Positions 8,460 through 17,400 of a stretch of 64,000 nucleotides of DNA are shown one piece after another. The notes below the pieces were generated by a model. It was given only the letters and a program-made list of their open reading frames with translations. It was not told the DNA's origin and did not search any database. The translations under genes and the position numbers were made by a program. Each line of letters opens with the position of its first letter. The stretch's first letter is position 1. This DNA is from Nocardioides baculatus (GTDB taxonomy: Bacteria > Actinomycetota > Actinomycetes > Propionibacteriales > Nocardioidaceae), in assembly GCF_016735675.1 (NCBI RefSeq), contig NZ_JAERSG010000005.1:124001-188000 (forward strand), in the 5' to 3' direction.

Positions 8460-10193
8460 ATGCTGCTCCGCCTCGTCCGCACCTACCTCCGGCCCTACGC
8501 CGCCCCGCTGGCCGCCGTCGTCGCGCTCCAGTTCGTCGGCACCATGGCCGCGCTCTACCTGCCGAGCCTCAACGCCGACATCATCGACAAGGGCGTCGTC
8601 ACCGGCGACACCGGCTACATCGTCCGCCACGGCGGGCTGATGCTGGCCGTCTCGCTCGTCCAGATCATCTGCTCGGTGATCGCCGTCTGGTTCTCCGCGC
8701 GCAACGCGATGGGCTTCGGCCGCGACCTCCGGGCCGCGATCTTCCACCGGGTCGGCACCTTCAGTGCCCGCGAGGTGCAGCAGTTCGGTGCGCCCTCGCT
8801 GATCACCCGCGAGACCAACGACGTCCAGCAGGTGCAGATGCTCGTGCTGATGGCCGGCACCCTGCTCGTCGCCGCCCCGATCATGATGGTCGGCGGCATC
8901 ATCATGGCCGCCCGCGAGGACGTCGGGCTGTCCTGGCTGGTGCTCGCCGTCGTCCCCGTCCTCGGCGTCTCCATCGGCCTGCTCGTGCGCAAGATGGTGC
9001 CCAACTTCCGCCTCATGCAGGAGCGCATCGACGAGGTCAACCGGCTGCTGCGCGAGCAGATCACCGGCGTACGCGTGGTGCGGGCGTTCGTCCGCGAGGG
9101 GCACGAGACCACCCGCTTCGCCGACGCCAACGCCCAGCTGACCGAGGTCGCCGTCCGCGCCGGACGCTGGCAGGCCGCGATGTTCCCGACGGTGATGATC
9201 GTGGCCAACGTCGCGACCGTCGGCGTGCTGTGGTTCGGCGGGCACCGGGTGGAGAACGGCCACATGGAGGTCGGTGCCCTGACGGCCTACATCTCCTACC
9301 TGATGCAGATCGTCATGTCCGTGATGATGGCGATGTTCATGCTGATGATGGTGCCGCGCGCGTCGGTCTGCGCCGACCGGATCACCGAGGTGCTCGACAC
9401 CGACTCGTCCGTCGTGCCGCCGGCCGACCCGGTGACGTCGCTCCCGGAGCGGGTGGACCTCGAGCTCGACGCGGTCACCTTCGCCTACCCCGGTGCCGAC
9501 GAGCCCGTGCTGCGCTCGGTGTCGCTCACGGCCCGGCCGGGGGAGACCGTCGCCGTCGTCGGGTCGACCGGCGCCGGCAAGTCGACGCTCGTCAACCTCG
9601 TGCCCCGGCTCTTCGACGCCACCGCCGGCAGCGTCCGGCTCGGCGGCGTCGACGTGCGCGACATCGAGCCCGAGGTGCTGTGGTCGCGGCTCGGGCTGGT
9701 GCCGCAGAAGGCGTTCCTCTTCCGGGGGACCATCGCCGACAACCTGCGCTACGGCAGGCCGGAGGCCACCGAGGACGAGATGTGGGAGGCCCTCGAGATC
9801 GCCCAGGCGAAGGACTTCGTCGAGGCGATGCCCGACGGTCTCGAGGCCGACGTCGCCCAGGGCGGCTCGAACCTCAGCGGCGGCCAGCGCCAGCGGATGG
9901 CGATCGCACGAGCCGTGATCCGCCGTCCTGACCTCTACCTGTTCGACGACTCGTTCTCGGCGCTCGACCTCACGACCGACGCCCGGCTGCGGGCCGCGCT
10001 CAGACCGGTGACCCGCGACGCGACGGTGGTGATCGTCGCGCAACGCGTGGCGACCATCCGCCACGCCGACCGCATCGTCGTGATGGAGGACGGTGCCGTC
10101 GTCGGCACCGGCACCCACGACGAGCTGCTCGCCACGTGCGAGACCTACCAGGAGATCGTCCAGTCCCAGCTCACTGCGGAGGAGGTGGCATGA
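8460..10193 (+). CDS. ABC exporter half-transporter, degenerate-site subunit
   Basis: A 577-residue type IV ABC exporter half: six TM helices in the first 320 residues followed by a nucleotide-binding domain. The NBD has Walker [11 protein letters not shown]-loop VPQKAFLF and signature [14 protein letters not shown]. Two key residues deviate: the position after the Walker B aspartate is Asp497 ([10 protein letters not shown]) instead of catalytic Glu, and the H-loop residue is Gln528 (VAQRVATI) instead of His. In heterodimeric exporters such as TM287/288 and BmrCD one subunit carries just such a degenerate site. It starts immediately after tetR and overlaps the next gene by four bases. The substrate, perhaps a drug or lipid, is unknown. 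Confidence 0.9.
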   Translation: MLLRLVRTYLRPYAAPLAAVVALQFVGTMAALYLPSLNADIIDKGVVTGDTGYIVRHGGLMLAVSLVQIICSVIAVWFSARNAMGFGRDLRAAIFHRVGTFSAREVQQFGAPSLITRETNDVQQVQMLVLMAGTLLVAAPIMMVGGIIMAAREDVGLSWLVLAVVPVLGVSIGLLVRKMVPNFRLMQERIDEVNRLLREQITGVRVVRAFVREGHETTRFADANAQLTEVAVRAGRWQAAMFPTVMIVANVATVGVLWFGGHRVENGHMEVGALTAYISYLMQIVMSVMMAMFMLMMVPRASVCADRITEVLDTDSSVVPPADPVTSLPERVDLELDAVTFAYPGADEPVLRSVSLTARPGETVAVVGSTGAGKSTLVNLVPRLFDATAGSVRLGGVDVRDIEPEVLWSRLGLVPQKAFLFRGTIADNLRYGRPEATEDEMWEALEIAQAKDFVEAMPDGLEADVAQGGSNLSGGQRQRMAIARAVIRRPDLYLFDDSFSALDLTTDARLRAALRPVTRDATVVIVAQRVATIRHADRIVVMEDGAVVGTGTHDELLATCETYQEIVQSQLTAEEVA

Positions 10194-12253
10194 ACACCCC
10201 ACGACGTTCTTCTCCTCCGCTGCGCTCCCCCGAACAACGCCGCGGGGACCCCGAGAACATGAGCACCGACACGAACGCCCCGGCCGAGCCCGGCACCCTC
10301 AAGGAGACCGAGCGCATCCAGTCCGGCCCCGGCCCCGGGCGCGGCCCGATGGGGGGCGGGATGATCGGCCAGAAGGCCGACACCTTCTGGCCCTCGCTCA
10401 AGCGGCTCTTCGCCCGGCTCCGGCCGGAGCGGCACAAGACGTACGCCGTCCTGGTCCTGACGATCGTCAGCGTCGTCGCCACCGCGATCGGCCCGAAGAT
10501 CCTCGGCCGCGCGACAGACCTGATCTTCGCCGGCCTGATCGGCCGTGACGTGCTCGGCTCCGGCGCGACCCAGGAGCAGGCGATCGAGGCCCTGCGCGCG
10601 CAGGGCGAGACGCGCCAGGCCGACATGCTCGAGTCGATGAAGCTCACCGACGGCGTCGACTTCTCGGCCGTCGCCGACGTGCTGCTCCTCGTGCTCGCGA
10701 TCTACGTCGCGGCCTCGCTGCTCGCGTGGCTCGGCGGCTACCTGCTCAACGACGTCGTCCAGGGCACGGTCCTGCGGATGCGCTCCGAGGTCGAGGACAA
10801 GGTCCACCGGCTGCCGCTCGGCTACTTCGACAAGCAGCCGCGCGGCGAGCTGCTGAGCCGCGTCACCAACGACATCGACAACGTCAGCCAGACGCTCCAG
10901 CAGACGCTGAGCCAGCTGCTCACCTCGCTGCTCACGGTCGTCGCCGTGCTGGTGATGATGTTCTACATCTCGCCGGTGCTCGCGATGGTCGCGCTGGTCT
11001 CCGTGCCGATCTCGATGTTCGTCACGGGAGCGGTGATGAAGCGCTCGCAGGGCATGTTCATCCAGCAGTGGCGCCGCACGGGCACGCTCAACGCCCACAT
11101 CGAGGAGACCTTCTCCGGGCACTCGATCGTCAAGGTCTTCGGCCGCCAGGCCGAGGCCGAGCGGGTCTTCGCCCAGCAGAACGACGAGCTCTACGAGGCG
11201 TCCTACGGTGCCCAGTTCGTCAGCGGGCTGATCATGCCGATCATGATGTTCGTCGGGAACCTCAACTACGTCGTCATCGCGGTGCTCGGCGGCCTCCGGG
11301 TCGCCAGCGGCACCATGTCGCTCGGTGACGTGCAGGCGTTCATCCAGTACTCCCGCCAGTTCACGCAGCCGCTCACGCAGGTCGCCTCGATGATCAACCT
11401 GCTCCAGTCGGGCGTCGCGTCGGCGGAGCGGGTCTTCGAGCTGCTCGACGCGCCGGAGGAGACGGAGGAGGCTGACGGGCGACCCGCAGCCGAGGCCGAC
11501 GCGCACGGCGAGGTGCGCTTCGAGGACGTGTCGTTCTCCTACGACCCCGAGCGTCCGCTCATCTCCGGGCTCTCGCTCGTCGCCCAGCCCGGCAGCACGG
11601 TCGCGATCGTCGGCCCGACCGGCGCCGGCAAGACCACGATGGTCAACCTGGTGATGCGGTTCTACGACCCGCAGTCCGGCCGGATCCTCATCGACGGCGT
11701 CGACATCGCCTCGATCCCGCGCGGCGTGCTGCGCAGCCGGATCGGGATGGTGCTCCAGGACACCTGGCTCTTCGCCGGCTCGATCCGCGACAACATCGCC
11801 TACGGCCGGCCGGGCGCCACGGAGGAACAGATCCTCGAGGCGGCGCGCGCGACCTTCGTCGACCGCTTCGTGCACTCGCTGCCCGACGGCTACGACACGG
11901 TGATCGACGAGGACGGCTCGAACCTGTCGGCCGGCGAGCGCCAGCTCGTCACGATCGCCCGCGCGTTCCTGTCCGACCCGGCGCTGCTGATCCTGGACGA
12001 GGCGACGTCCTCGGTCGACACCCGCACCGAGCTGCTGCTCCAGCAGGCGATGGCGGCGCTGCGCTCGGACCGTACGTCGTTCGTGATCGCACACCGTCTC
12101 TCGACGATCCGCGACGCCGACCTGATCCTCGTCATGGAGGACGGCTCGATCGTCGAGCAGGGCTCGCACGACGAGCTGTTGTCGGAGGGTGGGGCCTACG
12201 CCCGCCTCTACCGCTCGCAGTTCGAGTCGGCGCCCGAGGAGGCCGCGGTCTGA
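10190..12253 (+). CDS. ABC exporter half-transporter, catalytic-site subunit
   Basis: The 687-residue partner of the preceding gene, in an ATGA overlap. A long polar glycine/proline-rich N-terminal tail (about 65 residues) precedes six TM helices and an NBD with Walker [11 protein letters not shown]-loop VLQDTWLF, Walker [13 protein letters not shown] with catalytic Glu604, and H-loop IAHRLSTI. Its signature is the non-consensus LSAGERQ (579-585). It therefore supplies the weak signature to the degenerate site of the first subunit and an intact Walker B to the working site. The overlapping ATG at 10190 is preceded by GGAGG; an ATG at 10259 would remove 23 residues and is a possible alternative. 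Confidence 0.9.
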   Translation: MNTPRRSSPPLRSPEQRRGDPENMSTDTNAPAEPGTLKETERIQSGPGPGRGPMGGGMIGQKADTFWPSLKRLFARLRPERHKTYAVLVLTIVSVVATAIGPKILGRATDLIFAGLIGRDVLGSGATQEQAIEALRAQGETRQADMLESMKLTDGVDFSAVADVLLLVLAIYVAASLLAWLGGYLLNDVVQGTVLRMRSEVEDKVHRLPLGYFDKQPRGELLSRVTNDIDNVSQTLQQTLSQLLTSLLTVVAVLVMMFYISPVLAMVALVSVPISMFVTGAVMKRSQGMFIQQWRRTGTLNAHIEETFSGHSIVKVFGRQAEAERVFAQQNDELYEASYGAQFVSGLIMPIMMFVGNLNYVVIAVLGGLRVASGTMSLGDVQAFIQYSRQFTQPLTQVASMINLLQSGVASAERVFELLDAPEETEEADGRPAAEADAHGEVRFEDVSFSYDPERPLISGLSLVAQPGSTVAIVGPTGAGKTTMVNLVMRFYDPQSGRILIDGVDIASIPRGVLRSRIGMVLQDTWLFAGSIRDNIAYGRPGATEEQILEAARATFVDRFVHSLPDGYDTVIDEDGSNLSAGERQLVTIARAFLSDPALLILDEATSSVDTRTELLLQQAMAALRSDRTSFVIAHRLSTIRDADLILVMEDGSIVEQGSHDELLSEGGAYARLYRSQFESAPEEAAV

Positions 12254-12258
12254 AATAC

Positions 12259-12311
12259 CTGAGGACGTGGTGGTCGTCGACCGGTCCAGGACTCGTCCAC
12301 CACGTCCTCAG
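12259..12311 (+). terminator. Terminator after the ABC exporter operon
   Basis: A perfect 15-base inverted repeat, CTGAGGACGTGGTGG (12259-12273) and its complement (12297-12311), starts six bases after the ABC stop codon. Three further A/T pairs extend it beyond one mismatch. There is no U-run, as is common in actinobacteria. Confidence 0.75.
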
Positions 12312-12319
12312 ATATCCCG

Positions 12320-12348
12320 TTGAGTGCCTCCGGGTGGCGACGTACGTT
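12320..12348 (+). promoter_or_regulatory. Promoter of the MFS leader RNA
   Basis: TTGAGT (12320-12325) and TACGTT (12343-12348) with an ideal 17-base spacer. Transcription would begin near 12355, leaving a leader of about 415 bases before the MFS start codon. The -10 lies in a small inverted repeat, GTACG-N5-CGTAC, which could also bind a regulator. Confidence 0.6.
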
Positions 12349-12379
12349 GGTCGTACACAGAAGGGAGGTGATCCGAAGA

Positions 12380-12418
12380 ATGAGTTCTTTTCGGATGAGT
12401 GAGGTGGCTGCCCGCTAG
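12380..12418 (+). CDS. 12-residue leader peptide
   Basis: A minimal ORF, MSSFRMSEVAAR, ending in TAG at 12416-12418. It is preceded at 12359-12374 by AGAAGGGAGGTGATCC, which differs at only one of 16 positions from the exact complement of the actinobacterial 16S rRNA 3' end (AGAAAGGAGGTGATCC from general knowledge). This is the strongest ribosome-binding site in the window. The ORF's last codons and stop lie inside a hairpin (12406-12424) that competes with a longer one. This is the layout of a regulatory leader peptide for ribosome-dependent attenuation of the MFS efflux gene. An alternative is a decayed start of a MerR/HTH gene, whose products often begin similarly, but nothing continues in frame. 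Confidence 0.55.
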   Translation: MSSFRMSEVAAR

Positions 12419-12631
12419 GCAGCCCGGTCCGCCGACAGCTGCCGGCGAATCCATCGCAGCCACCCGACCCGCAGGCCCCCGGTGTCATCCGCCGGGGCTC
12501 CTCTCCGAGGAGCAGCAGGCCTGCGGGTCGCTGCATGTCCGGGGGTGTGTCATCTGCGCCGTTGCGATCCCCGGGTACCCGGGGAAACTGGAGCCTCCGC
12601 CCCGAAACTTCGCGGGCAAGGCTCCAGTTTC
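12403..12631 (+). promoter_or_regulatory. Structured leader with alternative hairpins (putative attenuator)
   Basis: Five inverted repeats follow the leader ORF. (1) GGCTGCC/GGCAGCC at 12406-12412 and 12418-12424 spans the leader stop. (2) GGTGGCTGC at 12403-12411 can instead pair perfectly with GCAGCCACC at 12456-12464, so 1 and 2 exclude each other. (3) GACCCGCAGGCC/GGCCTGCGGGTC at 12466-12477 and 12518-12529 encloses a smaller CTCCTC/GAGGAG stem. (4) TCCCCGGGTACCCGGGGA at 12568-12585. (5) GAAACTGGAGCC/GGCTCCAGTTTC at 12584-12595 and 12620-12631, terminator-like though lacking a U-run. The mutually exclusive stems at the ORF stop suggest ribosome position selects the fold. This is inference from pairing by eye. 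Confidence 0.5.
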
Positions 12632-12738
12632 GCTATGGAAGCCGAGGCAATCCGGGTCGTACGCCGGTGTGGCGCAGGTCTCGTCGCCCTCGGGTGGAGG
12701 TCGTCGGGGCACGCGAGTATGGTTGTGCTCAGCAACTA

Positions 12739-12751
12739 TTGCGATCCGCAA
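12739..12751. promoter_or_regulatory. Candidate MarR operator
   Basis: TTGCG-ATC-CGCAA, a perfect inverted repeat 21 bases before the MFS start. Slightly upstream lies a looser GTTG...CAAC pair. Its position between leader and gene, with marR as the next gene, makes it a candidate site for that repressor. Confidence 0.4.
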
Positions 12752-12771
12752 CCAAGAATCGAAGGCACGCA

Positions 12772-14370
12772 GTGACCCAGGCTCCCACCGTCCCCGCCGC
12801 TGAGCAGAGCGGCGAGATGACGCACCGGCAGGTGCTCGAGGCCCTCAGCGGGCTCCTCCTCGCGATGTTCGTCGCGATGCTCTCCAGCACGATCGTCAGC
12901 AACGCGTTGCCGACGATCGTCGACGACCTCCAGGGCAGCCAGACCGGCTACACCTGGGTCGTCGTCGCGACCATGCTCGCGATGACCGCCACCACCCCGA
13001 TCTGGGGCAAGTTCGCCGACCTCTTCGACAAGAAGCTGCTCGTGCAGACGGCCCTCGTGATCTTCTCCATCGGCTCGCTCATCGCCGGCTTCGCGCCGTC
13101 GATGGAGGTGCTGATCGGAGCCCGCGTCGTGCAGGGCCTCGGCGTCGGCGGCCTGACGGCGCTCGTCCAGGTCGTCATCGCCACGATGGTCTCGCCGCGG
13201 GAGCGCGGTCGCTACAGCGGCTACATCGGCGCGGTCTTCGCGCTCGCCACGGTCAGCGGACCGCTCGTCGGTGGCGTCCTGGTGGACACCGTCGGCTGGC
13301 GCTGGTGCTTCTTCGCCGGCCTCCCGGTCGCGCTCCTCGCCTTCGTCGTGCTCCAGAAGACGCTGCGCCTCCCCGTCGTGAAGCGCGACGTGTCGATCGA
13401 CTACCTCGGTGCGTTCCTGCTCGTCGGTGGTGTCTCCATCCTGCTGATCTGGGTCTCGCTCGGCGGCCAGAACTTCGACTGGATCTCGTGGACCAGCGGC
13501 CTGCTCGTCGTCGGCGCCATCGCGGTCATCGCGGCCGCGATCCACGTCGAGGCCAACGTGGCCAAGGACCCGGTCATCCCGCTGCACCTCTTCAAGGACC
13601 GCACCCTCACCCTCGCCACCATCGCCTCGGTGCTGATCGGTGTCGCGATGTTCGGCTCGACGGTCTACCTCAGCCTCTACTTCCAGCGCGCCAAGGACAT
13701 GAGCCCGACCGAGGCCGGCCTGATGTCGATCTGCATGGTCGGCGGCCTCCTCGTCTCCAGCATCATCAGCGGCCGCATCATCTCCGCCACCGGTGTCTGG
13801 AAGCGCTGGCTCGTCGGCGGCATGGTCGCCGTCATCGCCGGCCTCGGCCTGCTGTCCACGATCGATGCAGGTACGCCGCTGTGGCAGACCGGCATCTACA
13901 TGGCGGTCCTCGGTCTCGGCCTCGGCGCCACCATGCAGAACCTCGTGCTCGCCGTGCAGAACACCATCGCGCTCGCCGACATGGGCGCCGGCTCGTCCGT
14001 CGTCGCGTTCTTCCGTTCGCTCGGCGGCTCGGTCGGCATCGCCGCGCTGGGCGCCGTGCTGGCCCACCAGGTCGCCGACGCGGTGCAGACGGGCCTCGCC
14101 GCACTGCTGCGGACGAACCCGGAGTACGCCGACGCGGTCGGCCACGACACCGGCGGCATCCCCGACGTCTCCACGATGCCGGAGCCGATCCGCGCGATCT
14201 TCGAAAGCGCGTTCGGTGACGCGACCGGTCACATCTTCCTGGTGGCGCTGCCCTTCGCGGTCGGTGCGCTCATCGCGGTGCTCTTCATCAAGGAGGTCCC
14301 GCTGCGGACCTCGGTGAAGCGCGATGATGAGCTCATGGCCGAGATCGCCCCGACCTCCCCGCAGGCATGA
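12772..14370 (+). CDS. MFS multidrug efflux transporter (DHA2 type)
   Basis: A 532-residue proton-driven exporter with about 14 TM helices, matching the DHA2/EmrB group. Marks are the opening LSGLLLAMFVAMLSSTIVSNALPTIV helix, WGKFADLFDKK (motif A loop), GARVVQGLGVGGL with the RxxQGxG motif B, and SGPLVGGVLVDTVGWRWCFF (motif C, followed by the W-R-W-F block). Substrates are probably antibiotics or dyes. I chose the GTG at 12772, preceded by GAAGG, because upstream sequence is the structured leader. It overlaps marR by four bases (ATGA), so both are co-transcribed from the leader promoter. Confidence 0.92.
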   Translation: MTQAPTVPAAEQSGEMTHRQVLEALSGLLLAMFVAMLSSTIVSNALPTIVDDLQGSQTGYTWVVVATMLAMTATTPIWGKFADLFDKKLLVQTALVIFSIGSLIAGFAPSMEVLIGARVVQGLGVGGLTALVQVVIATMVSPRERGRYSGYIGAVFALATVSGPLVGGVLVDTVGWRWCFFAGLPVALLAFVVLQKTLRLPVVKRDVSIDYLGAFLLVGGVSILLIWVSLGGQNFDWISWTSGLLVVGAIAVIAAAIHVEANVAKDPVIPLHLFKDRTLTLATIASVLIGVAMFGSTVYLSLYFQRAKDMSPTEAGLMSICMVGGLLVSSIISGRIISATGVWKRWLVGGMVAVIAGLGLLSTIDAGTPLWQTGIYMAVLGLGLGATMQNLVLAVQNTIALADMGAGSSVVAFFRSLGGSVGIAALGAVLAHQVADAVQTGLAALLRTNPEYADAVGHDTGGIPDVSTMPEPIRAIFESAFGDATGHIFLVALPFAVGALIAVLFIKEVPLRTSVKRDDELMAEIAPTSPQA

Positions 14371-14834
14371 CCACCACCCGAGAGGCCACGATGACGACGC
14401 GTCACGACGACCTGCGTCGCATCGAGGCTGAGGTCGGGAGCCTGATCCGGCGCGTCAAGCGGGTCATCGGGGAGCGCGCCCGCGAGGTGCACCCCGAGCT
14501 GCACCCGATGACGTACTTCATCCTCACCCACCTCGCCGCCAACGGCCCGATGCGCGGGGCGGACCTGTCCGACGCCTTCGGCATGGACAAGGGCGGCGTC
14601 AGCCGGCAGGTGCAGTCGCTCGTCGACCTCGGCCTCGTCCAGCGACAGCCCGACCCGGAGGACCGTCGCGCGATCCTGCTCGACGCGACGACGGAGGGCC
14701 GCACGCGCCTCGAGGAGATGAGCCGGCACCGCAGCGACCGCTTCGACCAGCGGCTCTCGGGCTGGAGCGACGCCGAGCTGGCCGGCTTCGCGGACCAGCT
14801 GGCGGCCTACAACACCGCCCTCTCCGACGACTGA
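14367..14834 (+). CDS. MarR family regulator of the efflux operon
   Basis: A 155-residue winged-helix MarR protein. The DNA-binding core is at about residues 50-100: MTYFILTHLAANGPMRGADLSDAFGMDKGGVSRQVQSLVDLGLVQRQPDPEDRRAILL, ending in the D-x-R wing. Helices on either side form the dimer and ligand pocket. It overlaps the MFS stop by four bases; a second ATG at 14391 with GAGAGG ahead of it is an equally plausible start (147 residues). Co-transcription with an efflux pump suggests it represses the operon until the pump's substrate binds. A terminator follows six bases after the stop. Confidence 0.9.
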   Translation: MTTTREATMTTRHDDLRRIEAEVGSLIRRVKRVIGERAREVHPELHPMTYFILTHLAANGPMRGADLSDAFGMDKGGVSRQVQSLVDLGLVQRQPDPEDRRAILLDATTEGRTRLEEMSRHRSDRFDQRLSGWSDAELAGFADQLAAYNTALSDD

Positions 14835-14839
14835 CCGGA

Positions 14840-14898
14840 TAGTTCAGGGCGAGACGGTCGGGGGTACAGGTTCCTGACGACCGCCTCGCCCTGAACTA
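14840..14898. terminator. Bidirectional terminator, repeat family A copy 1
   Basis: A perfect 14-base inverted repeat, TAGTTCAGGGCGAG (14840-14853) and CTCGCCCTGAACTA (14885-14898), between convergent marR and the GH13 gene. An inner GGTCG/CGACC extends the stem. The loop and right half share TCCTGACGACC and CCTGAACTAC with a second copy at 60283-60343. Confidence 0.75.
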
Positions 14899-14900
14899 CC

Positions 14901-16487
14901 TCAGCGGAGCCAGGCGGCCGTGTCGGGCGCGAGCTTGCCGCCCTCGACCGGGCCGCTCGCGAGCAGCAGCTCGCCGTCGGGCAGCTCGACCGGGGCGTCG
15001 CCGCAGTTGAGCACGACGGTGATCGGGCCGCGGCGGAAGGTGAGGACGTCGTCGTGCGTCCCGACGATCTCGACCGCGTCGCCGGCAGTCCAGGCGAACT
15101 CACGGCGCACGCGCAGCGCGTCGCGGTAGAACTCCAGCGTCGAGGTCGGGTCGCCGGTCTGCGCCTCGACGGACATCGCGGCCCAGTCGGTCGGCTGCGG
15201 GATCCACGGCTGGTCGGTACCCGGCCCGAAGCCGTACGGCGCCTCGGTGCCGCTCCACGGGATCGGCACCCGGCAGCCGTCGCGGCCGGGCTCGCCGGTG
15301 CGGAGGTAGGACGGGTCCTGGCGGAACTCCGGGGCGACGTCGACCTGCTCGAGGCCGAGCTCCTCGCCCTGGTAGAGGTAGCTCGAGCCCGGGAGCGCGA
15401 GCATCGTCATGGTGGCAGCGCGGGCGCGGGCCAGGCCCTGGACGCCGCCGCCGTAGCGGGTGACGTGGCGCGTCACGTCGTGGTTGCTGAGGACCCACGT
15501 CGGGGACGCGTCGGTCGGCGCGACCGAGGCGAGCGTGTCGGTGATGACCTCGCCGAACGTCTCGGCCGACCACTCGGCGAGCAGCCACGCGAAGTTGAAG
15601 GTCTGGTCGAGCTCGTCGGGCCGGATGTAGGCCGCCATCGACTCGACCGTCGAGGTCCAGGCCTCGGCGACGGCCATCCGGTCCGGGCCGGCCTCGTCGA
15701 GGATCTCGTGCCAGCGCCGGTAGACGTCGTGCACCTCGGGCTGGTCCCACATCGGCTCGTCGGTGACCTTGCGCTCCACCATCTCGGCGGCGCCGCTCGC
15801 CGGCTCACCGTCCTCCTCGATCACCTGGTCGCGGAGCGAGGCCTCCTTGTAGAGCCCGTGCGCCACGTCCACGCGGAAGCCGTCGACACCGCGCTCGAGC
15901 CAGAACCGCAGCACGTCCTCGAACATCTCGGCGACCTCGGGGTTGCGCCAGTCGAAGTCGGGCTGGGTGGAGTCGAAGAGGTGGAGGTACCACTGCCCGT
16001 CCTCGACCTGGGTCCAGGCCGGTCCGCCGAAGACGGACTTCCAGTTGTTGGGCGGGTTGCCGTCCTTGTCCGTGCCGTCGCGGAAGAGGTATCGGGCGCG
16101 CTCGGGGCTGCCCGGCCCGGCGGCGAGCGCCGCCTTGAACCACTCGTGCTCGTCGGAGGAGTGGTTGGGCACGAGGTCGACGATCACCTTCAGGCCGAGC
16201 TCGTGGGCACGGGCGACGAGGTCGTCGGCGTCGGACAGCCGGCCGAAGAGCGGGTCGACGTCGCGGTAGTCGGCGACGTCGTAGCCGTGGTCGTGCTGGG
16301 GCGAGGTGTAGAACGGCGTGAGCCACAGGGCGTCGACGCCGAGCTCGGCGAGGTGCGGCAGGCGGGCGGTGATGCCCGGCAGGTCGCCGATGCCGTCACC
16401 GTCACTGTCCGCGAAGCTGCGGACGTAGATCTGGTAGACGACGGAGTTGCGCCACCACGCGGTGCTTGGATCGTTCACATCAGCCAT
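14901..16487 (-). CDS. GH13 alpha-glucosidase-type enzyme
   Basis: A 528-residue intracellular alpha-amylase-superfamily enzyme of the oligo-1,6-glucosidase/alpha-glucosidase type, releasing glucose from short alpha-glucans or disaccharides. The four conserved regions are present: region I DLVPNHSSDEH, region II GFRVDVAHGL (nucleophile Asp), region III VAEAWT (acid/base Glu), region IV LSNHDVTRH (stabilising Asp). The opening WWRNSVVYQIYVRSFADSDGDGIGDLPGI is diagnostic of this group. No signal peptide. The ATG has GAGGAT six bases upstream, consistent with a leaderless start. It stands alone; the sugar importer at 25 kb is a possible functional partner but is not linked. Confidence 0.92.
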   Translation of the reverse strand: MADVNDPSTAWWRNSVVYQIYVRSFADSDGDGIGDLPGITARLPHLAELGVDALWLTPFYTSPQHDHGYDVADYRDVDPLFGRLSDADDLVARAHELGLKVIVDLVPNHSSDEHEWFKAALAAGPGSPERARYLFRDGTDKDGNPPNNWKSVFGGPAWTQVEDGQWYLHLFDSTQPDFDWRNPEVAEMFEDVLRFWLERGVDGFRVDVAHGLYKEASLRDQVIEEDGEPASGAAEMVERKVTDEPMWDQPEVHDVYRRWHEILDEAGPDRMAVAEAWTSTVESMAAYIRPDELDQTFNFAWLLAEWSAETFGEVITDTLASVAPTDASPTWVLSNHDVTRHVTRYGGGVQGLARARAATMTMLALPGSSYLYQGEELGLEQVDVAPEFRQDPSYLRTGEPGRDGCRVPIPWSGTEAPYGFGPGTDQPWIPQPTDWAAMSVEAQTGDPTSTLEFYRDALRVRREFAWTAGDAVEIVGTHDDVLTFRRGPITVVLNCGDAPVELPDGELLLASGPVEGGKLAPDTAAWLR

Positions 16488-16548
16488 GGGTCGATCCTCT
16501 CAACCGCGGGGGAGGGGTGGTCAAACCCGTGTCGGCGGTCGGACACCC

Positions 16549-17337
16549 TCAGCGAGCCGGCATCCGCCCGCCGAACAGCTCCGCGTCGACCGCGATCCAG
16601 GTGTGCTCGGCCGTCGCGACCACGCGGCCGTCGACGTCGTACAGCGTCGAGGCGGTGAAGGTCTTGCGTCCGTCCTGCCCGCGACCCTCGCCGACGACGA
16701 CGTGGGGCTCGCCGATGACGGGGAGGTCGTCGATCCGGGCGGTCATCCGGCCGAGCACCATCAGCCGCTCGGTGAGGTCGCCGGCCCAGCCGCCGATGCA
16801 GTCGAGCGCCGCCCACGTCGTGGCGACCGACGCGCGCGGGGTCTCGTCGACGTAGGTGTGCCAGTCCTCGTGGAGGCTCGGGTGCGGCGTCCAGGACGCG
16901 GCGACGAGTGCGCCGTCGGGTCCGTCGCCGGTCTGCCCGGGGAAGATCCGCAGGCCGTCGCCCTCGCTGCGCGCCGTACCGCAGGCGAAGCAGGTCGCGA
17001 AGGGGTGGAAGTCGTGTCCGGGGTACGACGCCTCGGCGGCCGTCGCGACCTCCGGGGACACCGGCTCCACCGCGAGCAGGTCGCGGTCGACCCGGTGGGC
17101 GGTCGCGATCACGGTCCCGCCGAACGACGCGGTGAGGACGCCGGCTTCCTCCTCGACCTGCATCGGGGCGTCGAGGGGCGGCGGCTGGCGCAGCGAGACC
17201 TCGATCGCAGGCCACCCGTCGGACCGGTCGTCGGGAGCGTCGGCGTCGTCCAGGGCGGCCAGTGCGCCGGCGGTCCAGCCGCCGTTGCCGGAGTCGGGCG
17301 GACCGCAGAACCGCTGCGGGACGATGAGTTCGCTCAC
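16549..17337 (-). CDS. Hotdog-fold thioesterase-like protein
   Basis: A 262-residue protein related to a conserved actinobacterial group annotated as thioesterase-like. Two hotdog-like halves are suggested: an N-terminal RFCGPPDSGNGGWTAGALAAL reminiscent of the substrate-entry segment of acyl-CoA thioesterases, and a C-terminal WAALDCIGGWAG ... TLYDVDGRVVATAEHTWIAVD that looks like the PaaI-type beta sheet. Between them is CFACGTARSEGDGLRIFPG, whose CxxC and GDGLRIFPG motif define the group. The GTG start is leaderless (CACAGT on its strand at 17345-17350, seven bases away), giving a leaderless divergent pair with dtxR. The substrate is unknown, and catalysis is inferred from fold only. Confidence 0.6.
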   Translation of the reverse strand: MSELIVPQRFCGPPDSGNGGWTAGALAALDDADAPDDRSDGWPAIEVSLRQPPPLDAPMQVEEEAGVLTASFGGTVIATAHRVDRDLLAVEPVSPEVATAAEASYPGHDFHPFATCFACGTARSEGDGLRIFPGQTGDGPDGALVAASWTPHPSLHEDWHTYVDETPRASVATTWAALDCIGGWAGDLTERLMVLGRMTARIDDLPVIGEPHVVVGEGRGQDGRKTFTASTLYDVDGRVVATAEHTWIAVDAELFGGRMPAR

Positions 17338-17400
17338 CGGCCTCACTGTGCCACGGGTGGGCGGAGCGCGGCACTCCGGCGATGGGACACAATGGCCCGC

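Noticed and set aside
12380..12418. Truncated start of a MerR/HTH gene instead of a leader peptide
   Set aside because: The opening residues resemble such genes, but no HTH-like coding continues in any frame, and the stop is built into a competing hairpin. Kept as an alternative only.
17392..17400. ATG start for the DtxR-family gene
   Set aside because: It overlaps the CACAAT box that fits a leaderless start at GTG 17401, and the three extra residues are not part of the family N-terminus.
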